64,000 bases of DNA from Toxonevra muliebris. Lineage: Eukaryota; Arthropoda; Insecta; Diptera; Pallopteridae. Every line of letters begins with the position of its first letter. The first letter of the stretch is position 1. Location of the stretch: positions 41,257,989-41,321,988 of the forward strand of contig OY829326.1 in NCBI GenBank assembly GCA_963691655.1, written 5' to 3'. The position numbers were made by a program, and so were the translations under genes. This document shows positions 1 through 10,880 of this stretch, piece by piece. A model generated the notes under the pieces. It saw only the letters and a program-made list of their open reading frames with translations, made no database searches and was not told where the DNA came from.

Positions 1-18
1 TATACGTAAATAATTGAT

Positions 19-810
19 TTATAAACAAAACTGATATAGATTTTTACGAATAAAATTTTGAACTTTTTCGCTGCTTAATTTGGTATTCACTCCAGGAACC
101 CCCCTTTCGCCACATCCTCTTCCCCATGAAATAATACCCACTTGTTTACCGTTTCGTAAAGCAGGTCCACCAGAATCACCGATACATGAATCCCGTCCAT
201 CTTTACTATAAGTACAAAACATATTTTCCGTTAATTCCGACTGGTAAAGACGATTACACCTATGCGTCGACACTGTGGTGTTGGCTTCTTTAAGATTTCT
301 GCCATAGATATCCGAATGAATTTCGCTTTGACCCCAACCAGCCAGTGTAATGGTATCTCCTCTTTTAACGGGAGTATAATCCAAAGTAACGTTCCTAATA
401 TTCATTCCTTGTAGAGGTTGATCCAATTTCAAAATAGCCACATCCATATCAACTTTATACATATCAAAATTCGGGCGCACTAATTTAAACTTCACTTTAC
501 TACTTGCACCTAAATCGTTGAGTCTTGTTTGGCCTGCATGAATTTTTAAATGCGTTATATCTGCAAATTGACCACTCACACAATGCGCCGCCGTAAGTAC
601 ACAGGTCGGTGTAATTAAAGAACCACCACATCGTAAGATATTATTTTGCCTTATGTTAACTATGTAGGGATATTTTTCCACATTGGCATCGTTTCCTTTC
701 AATATTTTCAGCAATTTTGGAGAGGTATCCTTTAAGACATTCGCGTTACTTAAAACTACTGCTAGTAAGGATAATAAAACTGCGATTAAGTTTAAAATGT
801 CCAATATCAT
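19..810 (-). CDS. Trypsin-like serine protease with unusual activation site, 263 aa
   Basis: A secreted S1-family endopeptidase. The first ATG is at 810; upstream in-frame codons offer only TTG, so I start there. Residues 1-23 form a hydrophobic signal peptide. The catalytic triad is His76 (in TAAHC), Asp123 (in DMDVAIL) and Ser213 (in GDSGGP). Asp207, six residues before the Ser, is the S1-pocket Asp of trypsins, and Gly residues follow in SWG and PGV, so cleavage after Lys/Arg is expected. The zymogen junction is Lys35-Ile36 with ILKG in place of the usual IVGG; the free Ile needed for activation is kept. The cysteines for the usual disulfides are present. It is intronless and points away from the next protease at 3236. 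The substrate is unknown; gut digestion or another extracellular role is inference. The stop lies 19 bases from the window edge, so any polyadenylation signal is outside. Confidence 0.9.
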   Translation of the reverse strand: MILDILNLIAVLLSLLAVVLSNANVLKDTSPKLLKILKGNDANVEKYPYIVNIRQNNILRCGGSLITPTCVLTAAHCVSGQFADITHLKIHAGQTRLNDLGASSKVKFKLVRPNFDMYKVDMDVAILKLDQPLQGMNIRNVTLDYTPVKRGDTITLAGWGQSEIHSDIYGRNLKEANTTVSTHRCNRLYQSELTENMFCTYSKDGRDSCIGDSGGPALRNGKQVGIISWGRGCGERGVPGVNTKLSSEKVQNFIRKNLYQFCL

Positions 811-1119
811 CTTAGTAGCAAAGTAACACAATAAGAAACTCGTGCTATTCCTAACTTTTATACTTTTGTGGTGTGAAGAAAAAATGCACTAAATTTTCTA
901 AAGTTCATTATTTTTAAGTATAAATTATTTTTATTGCATTTTCAGTTGAATGACTCAAGTTTGTAGTCTAATTTTTTTCTTTATCATTAAATGGCATTTT
1001 TGTAAAAATTTGCAAAATATTAATTTATTTTATTTAATTTCCAGTCAATATTCATTTCACAACAGGCAAAAAAGTCATTAGAAAAAAGAAAATTAAAAAA
1101 AAAAAATCTTCTGTAACCA
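811..1119. other. AT-rich spacer upstream of the minus-strand protease
   Basis: This is AT-rich sequence holding the presumed promoter of the 19-810 gene. I see no convincing TATA/initiator pair and no other gene. Confidence 0.4.
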
Positions 1120-1312
1120 TTTTTTTTTTTTTTTTGGTTGTCCATAACTATTACCGTAACCATAAATTTTTTTTTGGTTGCCCATAACAATTTTTACCCC
1201 CAAATTATATTTTTGGTTACCCATAACCAATATCATAATTAAAAAGTTTTTTTTGGTTACCCATAACTATTTTCGGAACTACACAGAATGTTTTTGGTTA
1301 TTCATTAACATA
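1120..1312. repeat. Five-copy minisatellite, period about 40 bp
   Basis: The motif GGTT(G/A)(C/T)CCATAAC preceded by a T-run recurs with starts near 1136, 1176, 1215, 1255 and 1296, so spacings are 39-41 bp. The last copy is diverged. The run of T before each motif varies in length. Confidence 0.8.
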
Positions 1313-1487
1313 AAAAAAAACATTTGTTTTCGATTTAGTTTTTATTTAATTTGACCAACATAAGCGAGTGCAATGATTTCACAGAATGCTACATCTTAGG
1401 TCACTTAGAACATGTTTCAATGAGGATAACATTCTCTCGACGCTCACCTGGGTAGCTGCTACGTCGTAAAGGAACATTCTGTTCATC

Positions 1488-1600
1488 TGGATGAGCAGAA
1501 ACTTAACTTTTTACTTGTTACTTTTTAATTTGACGCCATTCTTGACTATTTCTCATACCCCAAAAATATCCCTTTCTGTGATCAGTTTTGTGAGTCACTG
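1488..1600 (-). mobile_element. Terminal remnant of a Tc1/mariner-type element
   Basis: The segment ends in the reverse complement of CAGTGACTCACAAAA followed by TA. It shares the phrases around 'aatttgacgcca' and 'ccccaaaaatat' with the ends at 33420 and 41749. Only this one end is recognisable; the other arm was not found. Confidence 0.6.
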
Positions 1601-2024
1601 TACATTGTAAATAAATTTGAGGAGTCTTTTATTACGAATAAAATGGAATACTATGGCTTGAAAAATACGGCACTCTCCAAATATAGTGTAAAATTTGTAA
1701 TGATGACACCGCGGTAATCTGTGGTACTTTTTTTTTTTTTTTTTTTTTTTTGATTTTCCATCAAAAACATATATAAACATTAATTTCACAAATTTTTCGA
1801 GGTATGCAAAGATTAAACAAATACTAAGCTTTCATGCTTTCATCCTACATTATTGCTTGAAATCAATTGGAAACGAATCTTTTAACTGATACAATTTTTA
1901 AGAACTTTAGCTTCCAAACACACTTAAGACAGATTCACTGACCTAGTACCTCACCCTCTTTTTGTTTTTTTTGAAGTGAAACTTCTTTGGCGGGGCTGTA
2001 AATCGAAAAAATTCAATGGAAATG

Positions 2025-2615
2025 AGCTTACATTACACTCATACGAAGATAATAAGAAACGAAACAATAAGAAAGAAAGGTCATATGTGGATCGGCTACA
2101 TAAAATCAAGCAGAGAGTCGACTTCTTATAGTTTTATCTTATATACTTTGGTGAGAGGGCTTCATTTCTATATAGTTAAACCTTCCTCTCATGTGGTATA
2201 TACCTACGTTTACTACGTCGTGTTTGTGCCGATAAATGTATAGAACATAAACAGTAAAAAAGCTTCAGAAAATAAAAAGAGAAGAGTACAAAAACTTAAA
2301 CAATAACAGTCGCGTGAAAAATCGTTTTCGTTGCACTCATATGAAACCAGTAAAAACCGAAGTTAAGCAGTTGTTATTCGGCTACATACAACCGATCAAA
2401 GACTCCACTTCTCGCACTTTTATCTCATATGTTTTTGTGAGAGTCAGCTCTCTCATAGACATCTCTGCTTGATTGCAAATGGTTGAACTTTCCTCTCATG
2501 TGTTATATACGTGTATGTACTACGTTGTGTTTGTGACGATAAGTGTAGAGAGTATCAACGAAAAAAAGCAAAAACAAAATAGAAGAAGACTGCAAAAACT
2601 TCAACAGAATGTGTT
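2025..2615. repeat. Diverged two-copy tandem duplication, unit about 307 bp
   Basis: Two successive blocks share an ordered series of phrases: 'cactcata', 'ggctacata', 'ttttatct(t/c)atat', 'gtgagag', 'ttcctctcatgtg' and 'gtgtttgtg.cgata'. The shared 'ttcctctcatg' starts at 2183 and 2490, an offset of 307 bases. The first block contains a 75-codon open frame that is not kept in the second, so I do not call a protein. Confidence 0.7.
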
Positions 2616-3235
2616 GTAAATGTTTTCTAATAAATTTCAAATAAACAACAAAGTTTCACTTCTGCCGTAATTATTTTTATAAAAAGTTTTTACGCTATCA
2701 ATTTCTAAGAGCGAAAATCTTCACATAAAAAAAAAAATAGGGTCTTTGAATCCGGACTTGAAACAATTTACTGAGAATAATTCCTTATTTTTTTAGGTTA
2801 AGCATACGTTAGATTTGCTTGGTTGCCATACTTAAAGTTTTAACTTTTTGACAAAAAATTCTCTGTAACCTTGACTTTTCGAAATCTTATCATATTTTAT
2901 ATCAAAGATTAATTCATTTATGTGAGCTTTATTTAAATTTGTATTTTTGTCCAGCTCGCATTATACTAAACCCACCGCAGTGCCTTGGTGATACCTAGGA
3001 ACGCTATTGATTAAAAGATTATTGTTTTGAATACAATATAGAATTTATACCAGAAATTACTTAAATGAATGTTTATTAAATTATTAAGTAGATACACAAA
3101 TATAATTTTCAAAAAATAAGTTAATATAATTTCACGTCAATTACGTTGAATACAATAGTGGCATTTAGATTGGGAATAGCAAACAAACGAGAAAATTTCT
3201 AGTATCGATCACAGTTACTAGTTAATTCCATCTAA

Positions 3236-4048
3236 ATGAACATCAAAATGTTACACTTTAATTTTTATCGCATTTTCCAAGGAATAGTAATACTTTATTT
3301 TATTTTTATGGCAAGTTGTACATTCAAATTTACATCAGATTCCAGAATTATAGGAGGAGAAGAGACAACAATAGGTGAAGTGCCATATCTTGTGAATTTA
3401 CGTCGAAATGGAGAATTCAGTTGTGGTGGTTCATTGATCACCTACAAATGCGTTCTAACAGCTGCGCATTGTGTTAAGGGTGTCCCAGCGAGCTCTTTAA
3501 CTATAAATGCTGGTGTCAGTCGACTTTCCGAATTGGGTGAGGAACGGCAAGTTGAACAACATTTTGTATCAGCATTCTATTCACCCACAACATTAGACAT
3601 GGATGTGGCAGTTCTCTTGTTGAGCTCTGGACTAAATGGTAAAAGAGGGAATAAAAATATTGCCACTATACCACTTTGCAGCCGTAGTCCTGCAAATGAT
3701 GAGTTTGTAAAAATTTCCGGTTGGGGTATTACAAATGAAAATAACAATATACCACCGGATCAAGTGAGAACGACAAATGTACGTGTTGTTTCAAAGAGTG
3801 ACTGTATGCTGGCATATGCTGGGAAGGCTATTTTAACAAGCACAATGTTCTGTGCAACTATCCCCGGTGAAAGAGACTCTTGTTCGGGTGATTCTGGCGG
3901 ACCAGTAGTTTATAATGGCCAAGTGTGTGGTATAGTTTCATGGGGTTTTGGATGTGCACGCAAAGAATATCCTGGAGTATATACAAACGTGTTAAGTCGT
4001 CGGGTAAATGCTTTTATTAAGCAAACAGTAATGAGGAATTGTATGTGA
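3236..4048 (+). CDS. Trypsin-like serine protease, 270 aa
   Basis: A secreted S1-family protease. The N-terminus is a hydrophobic signal segment (about residues 8-28) and a short propeptide ending Arg37, followed by the mature start IIGG. The triad is His78 (TAAHC), Asp123 (DMDVAVL) and Ser220 (GDSGGP). Asp214 marks trypsin specificity, with SWG and PGVYT completing the pocket. Length and intronless structure match the insect trypsin type. The ATG at 3236 is the first in frame before the signal peptide. Polyadenylation signals AATAAA follow, for example at 4097-4102. It lies 1 kb upstream of a similar gene on the same strand, consistent with tandem duplication followed by strong divergence. 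The substrate is unknown. Confidence 0.92.
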   Translation: MNIKMLHFNFYRIFQGIVILYFIFMASCTFKFTSDSRIIGGEETTIGEVPYLVNLRRNGEFSCGGSLITYKCVLTAAHCVKGVPASSLTINAGVSRLSELGEERQVEQHFVSAFYSPTTLDMDVAVLLLSSGLNGKRGNKNIATIPLCSRSPANDEFVKISGWGITNENNNIPPDQVRTTNVRVVSKSDCMLAYAGKAILTSTMFCATIPGERDSCSGDSGGPVVYNGQVCGIVSWGFGCARKEYPGVYTNVLSRRVNAFIKQTVMRNCM

Positions 4049-4102
4049 GAAAATGACATTAAAAAAAAAAAAATAAAATAAAAATATATGGTATACAATA
4101 AA

Positions 4103-4800
4103 TTTGTACGAGAATTATTCATCGATATACTTTGACTTTCTTTTCAGCTTTGTGAAATATTCAGTGAGCAAGAATCTTTTTTTAGTTAGGTCAAGTTGAA
4201 ATATCCTTGGGAATATCCCAAGGAAAGCTAGGAGCGTTGAAAATTATCTTGGACCTGTTGAGTCATTGTATAATCGTTCAACAGATTAAAAATTAAAAAT
4301 GCCAAAGAATTCTACTTTTCGAATCTCTAAGCTCGTCTTATAAACCTTTGCAACGTCTGAACTTTTAAGTTCAAAACAATAAATGTGTAGCTGCACAAAT
4401 TAATCATGTTTTCCTGATTGAACGTTCCTTGACCTTTTTATTTTTTTTTTTATAGAACAGAGTCGCATTTTCAAGGTTTCGGAAAGATAATATTTTTTTT
4501 GAAAATAGTAAAAAACAACAAAACAGACGACAAAACACGATCAAATACGACTATGAAATATGAGTTTTTAATTGGAATTTTGCATTATTTTGAACTATTT
4601 GCACATATTCGTGCTAGTAGCACAATAGTAAAACTATAATTTTCTTTGTGTATCAGATTTATTTACTCGATAATTTCGCCAATTTACATACATACGTATG
4701 TATGTCTATTCTCAATTATATATATACCAATTTGCGAAACTCAACTCAGACTGTGATGCTGAATAGTTCGGGTATGGGAGTGGGTGATGCTGGTGATAAT
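4103..4800. other. Intergenic, no gene seen
   Basis: This is AT-rich spacer between two plus-strand proteases. I see no coding signal or clear repeat beyond short homopolymers. Confidence 0.4.
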
Positions 4801-4814
4801 TTTGATATTTGATT

Positions 4815-4845
4815 TATATTCGGGAACAAATATTTGTTCAGTTGG
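4815..4845 (+). promoter_or_regulatory. Possible TATA and initiator for the 5063 protease
   Basis: TATATT at 4815-4820 lies about 25 bases before an arthropod-type initiator, TTCAGTTGG, whose A is at 4840. The same TTCAGTTGG occurs again at 5039-5047, just before the start codon, without a matching TATA. Either could be the transcription start; the first would give a 5' leader of about 220 bases. Confidence 0.35.
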
Positions 4846-5062
4846 CGTTCAAGCTCGACTATAAAGTTCTAAAACTCTCATAACACATAGGTACTAAAAA
4901 CAACAATAATTATAATAATAATAACAGAAGTAATCTAATATTGTTGACATAGAAATTAAAATTTAAAGAAATGTTGAAAACTAAAAGAAAACAACTTTTA
5001 GAAACTGATTAAAAAGAAGAGATATTACTAAAATTGTGTTCAGTTGGTGAAAATCGTTGCAA

Positions 5063-5854
5063 ATGTCGAAATCGTTGGATATTAAATTAATTTTGACAAT
5101 CGTCGCGTTTCTATTCTGTTCTTTATGTCAGAGAGAGATAGATGCCGCCCAACGAAACAAACCGAGCCTTCGCATTGTTGGTGGTTCGGCTACAACAATT
5201 TCAGCTGCTCCATATCTAGTAAATATGCATGTAGATGGAAAATTTACCTGCGGCGGTACTTTGGTGTCACCCACAATCGTTGTAACAGCAGCACATTGTG
5301 TGAAGGGAAAAAATCGAGCGGGCATGGTTATTACTGGGGGCGCTACAAATCTATCTGATGCAGGTGTTAAACGAGGTGTTTCTCGAGCTATTATACCGTC
5401 AGCATATCGAAAGAGTACGCGAAATATGGACGTGGCAGTTTTACGATTAGCCAGCCCATTGACCGGGCCAAATATTCGTCCAATTGGTCTATGTAATTCT
5501 AGATTGAGAGTCGGTCAAAATGTTCAAGTCTATGGATGGGGTACAACTAGTGAGAATGCAAGAACTAGTTCAAATACTTTGCGTACTGTTAGAGTGCCAT
5601 TGCTGTCTAAATCAAGGTGTGCACAAAGTTATCGCAATGCTGCACGTTTGACGAGATCGATGTTTTGCGCAGCAGTTACTGGATCGAGGGATTCATGTGC
5701 AGGCGATTCCGGTGGTCCTGCAATATATAATAGACGTCTATGTGGTATTGTATCGTGGGGTATAGGTTGCGCACGAAATGGTTACCCCGGTGTATATACA
5801 ACTGTAAATGCGGTACGGCCCTTTATAAATAGAGCAATAAAAATGTTGCAGTGA
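5063..5854 (+). CDS. Trypsin-like serine protease, 263 aa
   Basis: A secreted S1-family protease. The start is the ATG at 5063; an in-frame TTG six bases earlier is not a credible start. Signal peptide is about residues 7-29 and a short propeptide ends at Arg37, followed by IVGG. The triad is His78 (TAAHC), Asp123 (NMDVAVL) and Ser216 (GDSGGP). Asp210 is the trypsin pocket residue; SWG and PGVYT follow. The mature part is rich in Arg, so it is probably basic. It is intronless and sits between two related plus-strand proteases. It resembles the 9162 protein most (shared YLV-G-FTCGGTLV, VVTAAHCVK and RLRTV/TLRTV phrases). A weak ATTAAA signal is at 5863. Physiological role is not shown by the sequence. 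Confidence 0.92.
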   Translation: MSKSLDIKLILTIVAFLFCSLCQREIDAAQRNKPSLRIVGGSATTISAAPYLVNMHVDGKFTCGGTLVSPTIVVTAAHCVKGKNRAGMVITGGATNLSDAGVKRGVSRAIIPSAYRKSTRNMDVAVLRLASPLTGPNIRPIGLCNSRLRVGQNVQVYGWGTTSENARTSSNTLRTVRVPLLSKSRCAQSYRNAARLTRSMFCAAVTGSRDSCAGDSGGPAIYNRRLCGIVSWGIGCARNGYPGVYTTVNAVRPFINRAIKMLQ

Positions 5855-5869
5855 AATGAGAAATTAAAA

Positions 5870-6309
5870 TGTGTTTGGAGAAAAATTATTATAATAATAT
5901 ATTGTTTTAATTATACATAGGTACTATTTATCTAGTAAAAGCAAACTGCGGCATTTTTCTCTTTTTGAATGAAAAAAACGATTTTTTCCAGATTAACCCA
6001 TTTCCGGCGATGCGACTTTTGTACTTTCAACTTTGAAGATTTTTCTCTTTATATGTACGAACGATACAATCTTAATGATTAAATTAAAAATTAGATTGAA
6101 TCTCTTTAAAGCTTACGTAAACTTTAAGGTTAGTTTTGTTTTAATTATTTACTGAGAATTTATAGGTGTAGCAGATTCTAATTTTAAATTTGGTAAATGC
6201 AATACAAAATGTTTTGCATTGTTCCATCAATTATTAATATTGAAACTGATAACTGTTAATTCAAAAAATAGCTCATTATTAAGTTGATAATCTCTCGAAA
6301 ATTTATATA
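5870..6309. other. Intergenic, no gene seen
   Basis: AT-rich spacer after the protease; no coding signal recognised. Confidence 0.4.
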
Positions 6310-6905
6310 CAGTGACTCGCAAAACTGATAACATAAAGGGTAATTTTTGAGACACGAGAAAAACTAATAGGGTAGTTAAGTTTCTCTTCATCCAAATAAA
6401 CAGAAATGGAAACAATTTTTGAAGTCAGATAATATTTTCAGATTCCGAAATTTTAACCATAAACTACGTTTCTTAAAATTTTTCGGCCAAATTTTTTTTT
6501 AGATTTCGTAGCTCTGTTATTGGAATTAACAAATACAAACATCATTTTACTTTTCTTAATCATTTTACATAGATTATCTGCTTTAAATATTTTTGATGAT
6601 GGGCAATATTGAATAGTTTTAGAATGGGTTTTAACTAATTAAACTAACTCAGTTAATTTCGTTTAATTTAAATTTTCATATTTTAATTTAAGTTTCGCAC
6701 ATACTTGCTATGTAATATATTTTTTGGCCTATTGGGCTTTTGTATTACAAATGAATGAATAAATAAAAAATAAATAAAAAATAAGAGTTTTTTAAATCGG
6801 ATAATGTTTACTGTTGTCATAAGAGGTTCACAGCTTGTATGAAAAGTAACAATTATGGTCGAAACTTTTAAACTTTGAACACCTAGCGGTACCATTAAAC
6901 ATTAT
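6310..6905 (+). mobile_element. Tc1/mariner-type remnant, left end present
   Basis: A TA dinucleotide at 6308-6309 is followed by CAGTGACTCGCAAAACTG, the end sequence of the family also seen at 32777. Internal phrases such as 'tcagataat', 'tagctctgttattg', 'aaatcggataatgttta' and 'ttatggtcgaaactt' recur in the elements at 32777 and 41258. I could not find the right inverted end, so this copy is truncated or decayed. No transposase frame survives. Confidence 0.65.
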
Positions 6906-8009
6906 ATTATTTAAAAAATTCTTAGGTTTCTGTCAAAATTTTAAAATTTCGATTTGAATTTTTGTAAACATTTTTTAACATTGATATGCCCAATGGCTTA
7001 TTTCTAGTACACTTGAAAAAGTTTTTATTTTGATTGAATATACTTTCATTTAATCAAAATCAAACATTTCTGAAGTGACCTACATATAGGATAAGGGGCA
7101 TATCTGGATTAATTTTCCAGCACTATTATATCTTGAAAATCGAAAAGTTCTCAGATCAAGCCACTCTATCGGATAATATTGGAAAGTCCGCATTATCATG
7201 TAATTATTTAGAAAAAATTTTCCTGGGAAGCAAACTTTTTTCTAAAAGAATTTACACAATTTACTGGAGTTTAGATTAGATTTAATAAACAGTGGGGTCT
7301 AGCCACCTAGGCTTCAATTGCGCCTATTGTGACAAATCGTCTTTGAATTTTGCATTCAGTTCTCAATTCTCAGACTATAATCATCAAACTATTCAAATTT
7401 CATCATAAATTTATGCGTGTTATCTATCCAAAATATGAACTTACAGTTCTTTACAGCTTAGCCCGCTACCCACAAAAGATATGGGGATTTTTTTTTAAGC
7501 GTGACAATGGCAATTATTTAATATTGCGCACGAAATTACCTTTCTCTTTCAATATTGTCACAGTGTACATCATTTTATTTCAGCTGATTAACATTTTTCA
7601 TAATAGATGTATTCATAGAATAAGTTTAAACTGTTTTAGTTATGACGGCTTTCCAAAATTTACATAAAACAATTGCTATTTTTAACTTATAAACATCAAT
7701 AAATAGGATATCAGTTTATTTTATAATTTCGTCAGCAAACACACTGAAAACAATTGTTGAAGATTTTTCAAGTCTCTGCAGTTCGTATCTCATTTCATTA
7801 TATAATCGTTGCAACGCTCAGTCATTATGCATGTATAAGAATTTAATATGATTATTTTTGGATTCAGGGAAATATATTGGCTATCTTTGGAAAACTCGCT
7901 CCTTGCTTAAACTATGAAAACTAATTTATTATATCCGCGAATATAATGGAAATTTTTATATTTTCACTCTTGGATATCGTCGTGTAGTATAGACGTACGT
8001 TCGTTTCTT
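6906..8009. other. Intergenic, no gene seen
   Basis: AT-rich sequence. A 105-codon open frame at 7350-7667 has no recognisable motif and reads like chance. Confidence 0.4.
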
Positions 8010-8240
8010 TTAAAAACACGAACTTGAACTAAACGTGTATTTAGAAAATACGAACTACACGCAAAGTTAGCATGAGTAGTTAAAAGTACACGAACCTTAA
8101 GCTAGACCTAAGTGCTGATTTCTATTACTTAAGCCTAGTTTTCACTACACCCTTAGTTTGTGTTTGAAATGTACGTGTAGTTCGGGTTCGTGTTTTCTAT
8201 GAATTTGTTTAAATGCATGCGCACACGTGTTACTAGTTTA
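8010..8240. repeat. Imperfect inverted repeat, MITE-like
   Basis: The left side carries 'tagaaaatacgaactacacg' and the right side its near reverse complement within 'cgtgtagttcgggttcgtg', with further paired 'acttaagc' and 'cttaagct' near the centre. No target duplication was resolved. Confidence 0.45.
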
Positions 8241-9161
8241 CGCGTGTATTGGGTTTATTGGCTCTAAAATAAACGGCCATTTATAGAAGCTATTTGGGAA
8301 GAGAGAGGAGAAAAGAATTTATTTCCTTATAATGTTTATAGAATAAACGACCTATTAACAATCTACTGGGTTCTAAAGTATAATTCGATAAAAACGAGGA
8401 AGTTCGGATAGTAACTTTAATTACTTTTATGAAATGAGAAATATCGGTATAAAATATGGAATGGTAAACCTTTAGGGGGAAATAATGAATGAAGTGGATT
8501 TGGTTCAAAACAAAACAAGTTACAGTCTTTTATAATTTAGACCGTACTCAAATACTCAACCTTCAATGAAAATAATGAATAAATCTGAGATTTTTAGAAA
8601 AAACAATAAAACTTGTCTAACTTATGATATGGTATGCAAAAGACAATGGCTTCATATTCGTATTATTTAGATTGATTTTCTTAATTGCAAAAACCAATTT
8701 CTTTTCTTCATAAATATTTTATAGTTTTTTTTTACGACAGCTGCGTCGGTATTATTATATAATATTTGCGCAAGTTTGATAAACAAAAAGGAATATATTT
8801 TTTGGAATAAAAAAATAAATCAACGAGTACACCTAAATAAGCATGTATCTTCAAAACACATATCCCAAATACTTATTACGAATAACTTATGAACGTTTAT
8901 TAAATTTATATTCGATTAAGTAAGTAAGTAACATTTGATTATATATTTGAACACTTTGGTGGAACTTTAGGAAAATTTCTATTTCTTTCGTATTTGTATG
9001 CTTGTGAATCTCTTAGAATAGTGTAAAGATAAATAAATAATAAAATTTATTAAATATTTATTTGTACATGCGTATATAGAATTTACAATAAATTAGTGCG
9101 AATTATAGTAAAACCGTGTATTTTCATTTAAAGTGTTTGACTCTAATCACTTCAGGAAATT
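8241..9161. other. Intergenic upstream of the 9162 protease
   Basis: AT-rich sequence holding the presumed promoter of the 9162 gene. No other gene or clear repeat was recognised. Confidence 0.4.
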
Positions 9162-9950
9162 ATGAAAATCTGCGGATATAATTTTATAATTTTGATAGTT
9201 GCGATACTATGTGGTGGTTGTCTAAACGTCGGACAATGCAAAATCCAACAATTACCGTTACTGATTAGTCCACGAATTATTGGAGGCAGACCGACTACAA
9301 TACGCGAAAATGGTGGTTATCTTGTTAGTTTGCGTATAAATGGGAAATTTACTTGTGGCGGCACATTGGTCCGGAGGCGATATGTTGTCACTGCGGCACA
9401 TTGTGTCAAGAATATCGCCGCTAATACAATTATTGTAGAAGGCGGTACCGCATACCTCAGTAAGCCGGGAGTAAGGCGCAGTGTCGTTTATATAATGTTA
9501 CCAAAAGTGTTCGATATAAAAACTAAAAGAATGGATGTTGCTGTTTTGAAATTATCTAGCCCAATGATTGGGGAAAATGTTAAACCTATAGCTTTCTGTA
9601 AGCAAACGCCACGAACCGGTGATGTAGTTAGAATCACTGGTTGGGGTGTTACGAGCGAAAATCAATCATTTAATTCAAATCGACTGCGTACGGTAACGTT
9701 GAAAGTGCGCTCAAGAGCGATGTGTAGAAATATCTATCAAGGTCTGGCCGTTATTACAAGATCAATGATCTGTGCTGGTGGTAATGGTTTGCGGGATACA
9801 TGTGAAGGTGATTCAGGCGGTCCGCTTATATTTCGAGGCCAATTTTGTGGTATTGTTTCTTGGGGCTTTGGATGTGCGCAAAAAAATTATCCAGGCGTGT
9901 ATACACTTGTTAGTGAGGTTGAAACATTCATAAGGAAATCGATGTTTTAA
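9162..9950 (+). CDS. Trypsin-like serine protease, 262 aa
   Basis: A secreted S1-family protease. It has a signal peptide of about residues 6-26 and a propeptide ending at Arg38, followed by IIGG. The triad is His80 (TAAHC), Asp125 (RMDVAVL) and Ser218 (GDSGGP). Asp212 gives trypsin-type specificity, with SWG and PGVYT. It is intronless, with an AATAAA at 9968-9973 just after the stop. It is the closest relative in the window of the 5063 protein and lies 3.3 kb downstream on the same strand, so the two probably arose by tandem duplication. It lies less than 1 kb from the last visible TRAPPC11 exon, which is on the opposite strand. Confidence 0.92.
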   Translation: MKICGYNFIILIVAILCGGCLNVGQCKIQQLPLLISPRIIGGRPTTIRENGGYLVSLRINGKFTCGGTLVRRRYVVTAAHCVKNIAANTIIVEGGTAYLSKPGVRRSVVYIMLPKVFDIKTKRMDVAVLKLSSPMIGENVKPIAFCKQTPRTGDVVRITGWGVTSENQSFNSNRLRTVTLKVRSRAMCRNIYQGLAVITRSMICAGGNGLRDTCEGDSGGPLIFRGQFCGIVSWGFGCAQKNYPGVYTLVSEVETFIRKSMF

Positions 9951-9973
9951 CATAGTTGTCAAATGAAAATAAA

Positions 9974-10880
9974 TTTAAGTAAAATAGAATGTAACAATTA
10001 AATCTGAAATTAGATATGAATTCCAGATTAGGTTTGTAAGATTTTCGACACAAGAAAAATTAAGCCTACAGTTACAATACAACACCTTTTTAAAAACATA
10101 TTGACATATTTATGTACATATATGTATTTATAAATGAAATTGTAATAAAATAGCATATTTTTAATATTAGTTTGTAAATATAAATAAGAGACTGTTAATC
10201 AAATATGTATTAATCATATTACACATGTTGTTTTAAATTGTTTGATTTTTATATAAATTTCCATTAAAGAACGAAAAAATGTCACGCGATGGAAAATTAG
10301 TAGATTTTCAATGGAAATGCTTTCATTCTACTTAGCCAAAATTGGCGTGTACATGTGAATTAAGTGTTATCGTTCCTTTGGATGTTCAGCTCATCAAAAT
10401 GGTCATGCACTGCACACTAGCGGATCCAGAGGCTGCTGAAGAAGTCAGATTTTGACCATTTCTGAATTAAAACACTTTTGATTTCGTCAAAAAATCTTTT
10501 CACTCTGGAATAGCGATCATGATAGATATATTTTTATCTAGAGAGAAGGAAGTCAAAAAACTGTGCAATATTACAATTACATAAATCGAGATATTGTCTC
10601 GAAGCTATTTTTTTCTGTTACAAACACTTGTCTTCAGTAATGTTATCAGTGTCATAGTTTTTTTTTAATTAGGTGCAAAGTATTCATTGACTTATTTACG
10701 TTAAAAGCTTTTTTCGGAAAATTTTTCCGAAAAATTTTGAGTTATGACGGTATAGACGAAATTAATAAGATACATATATTTACCAATTTGCGTAAACAAT
10801 TGCATTTGTGTTTAATTTAAATTGGATTGAGTGTAAAGCTTTGATGAAATATTTATTTGTTTTGTTTTTTAAGTACTTAC
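9974..10880. other. Spacer, part of a TRAPPC11 intron or downstream region
   Basis: I looked on the minus strand for continuation of TRAPPC11 after its exon at 10881-11035 and found none. Reverse-strand translations here are broken by stops. No other gene is seen. Confidence 0.5.
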
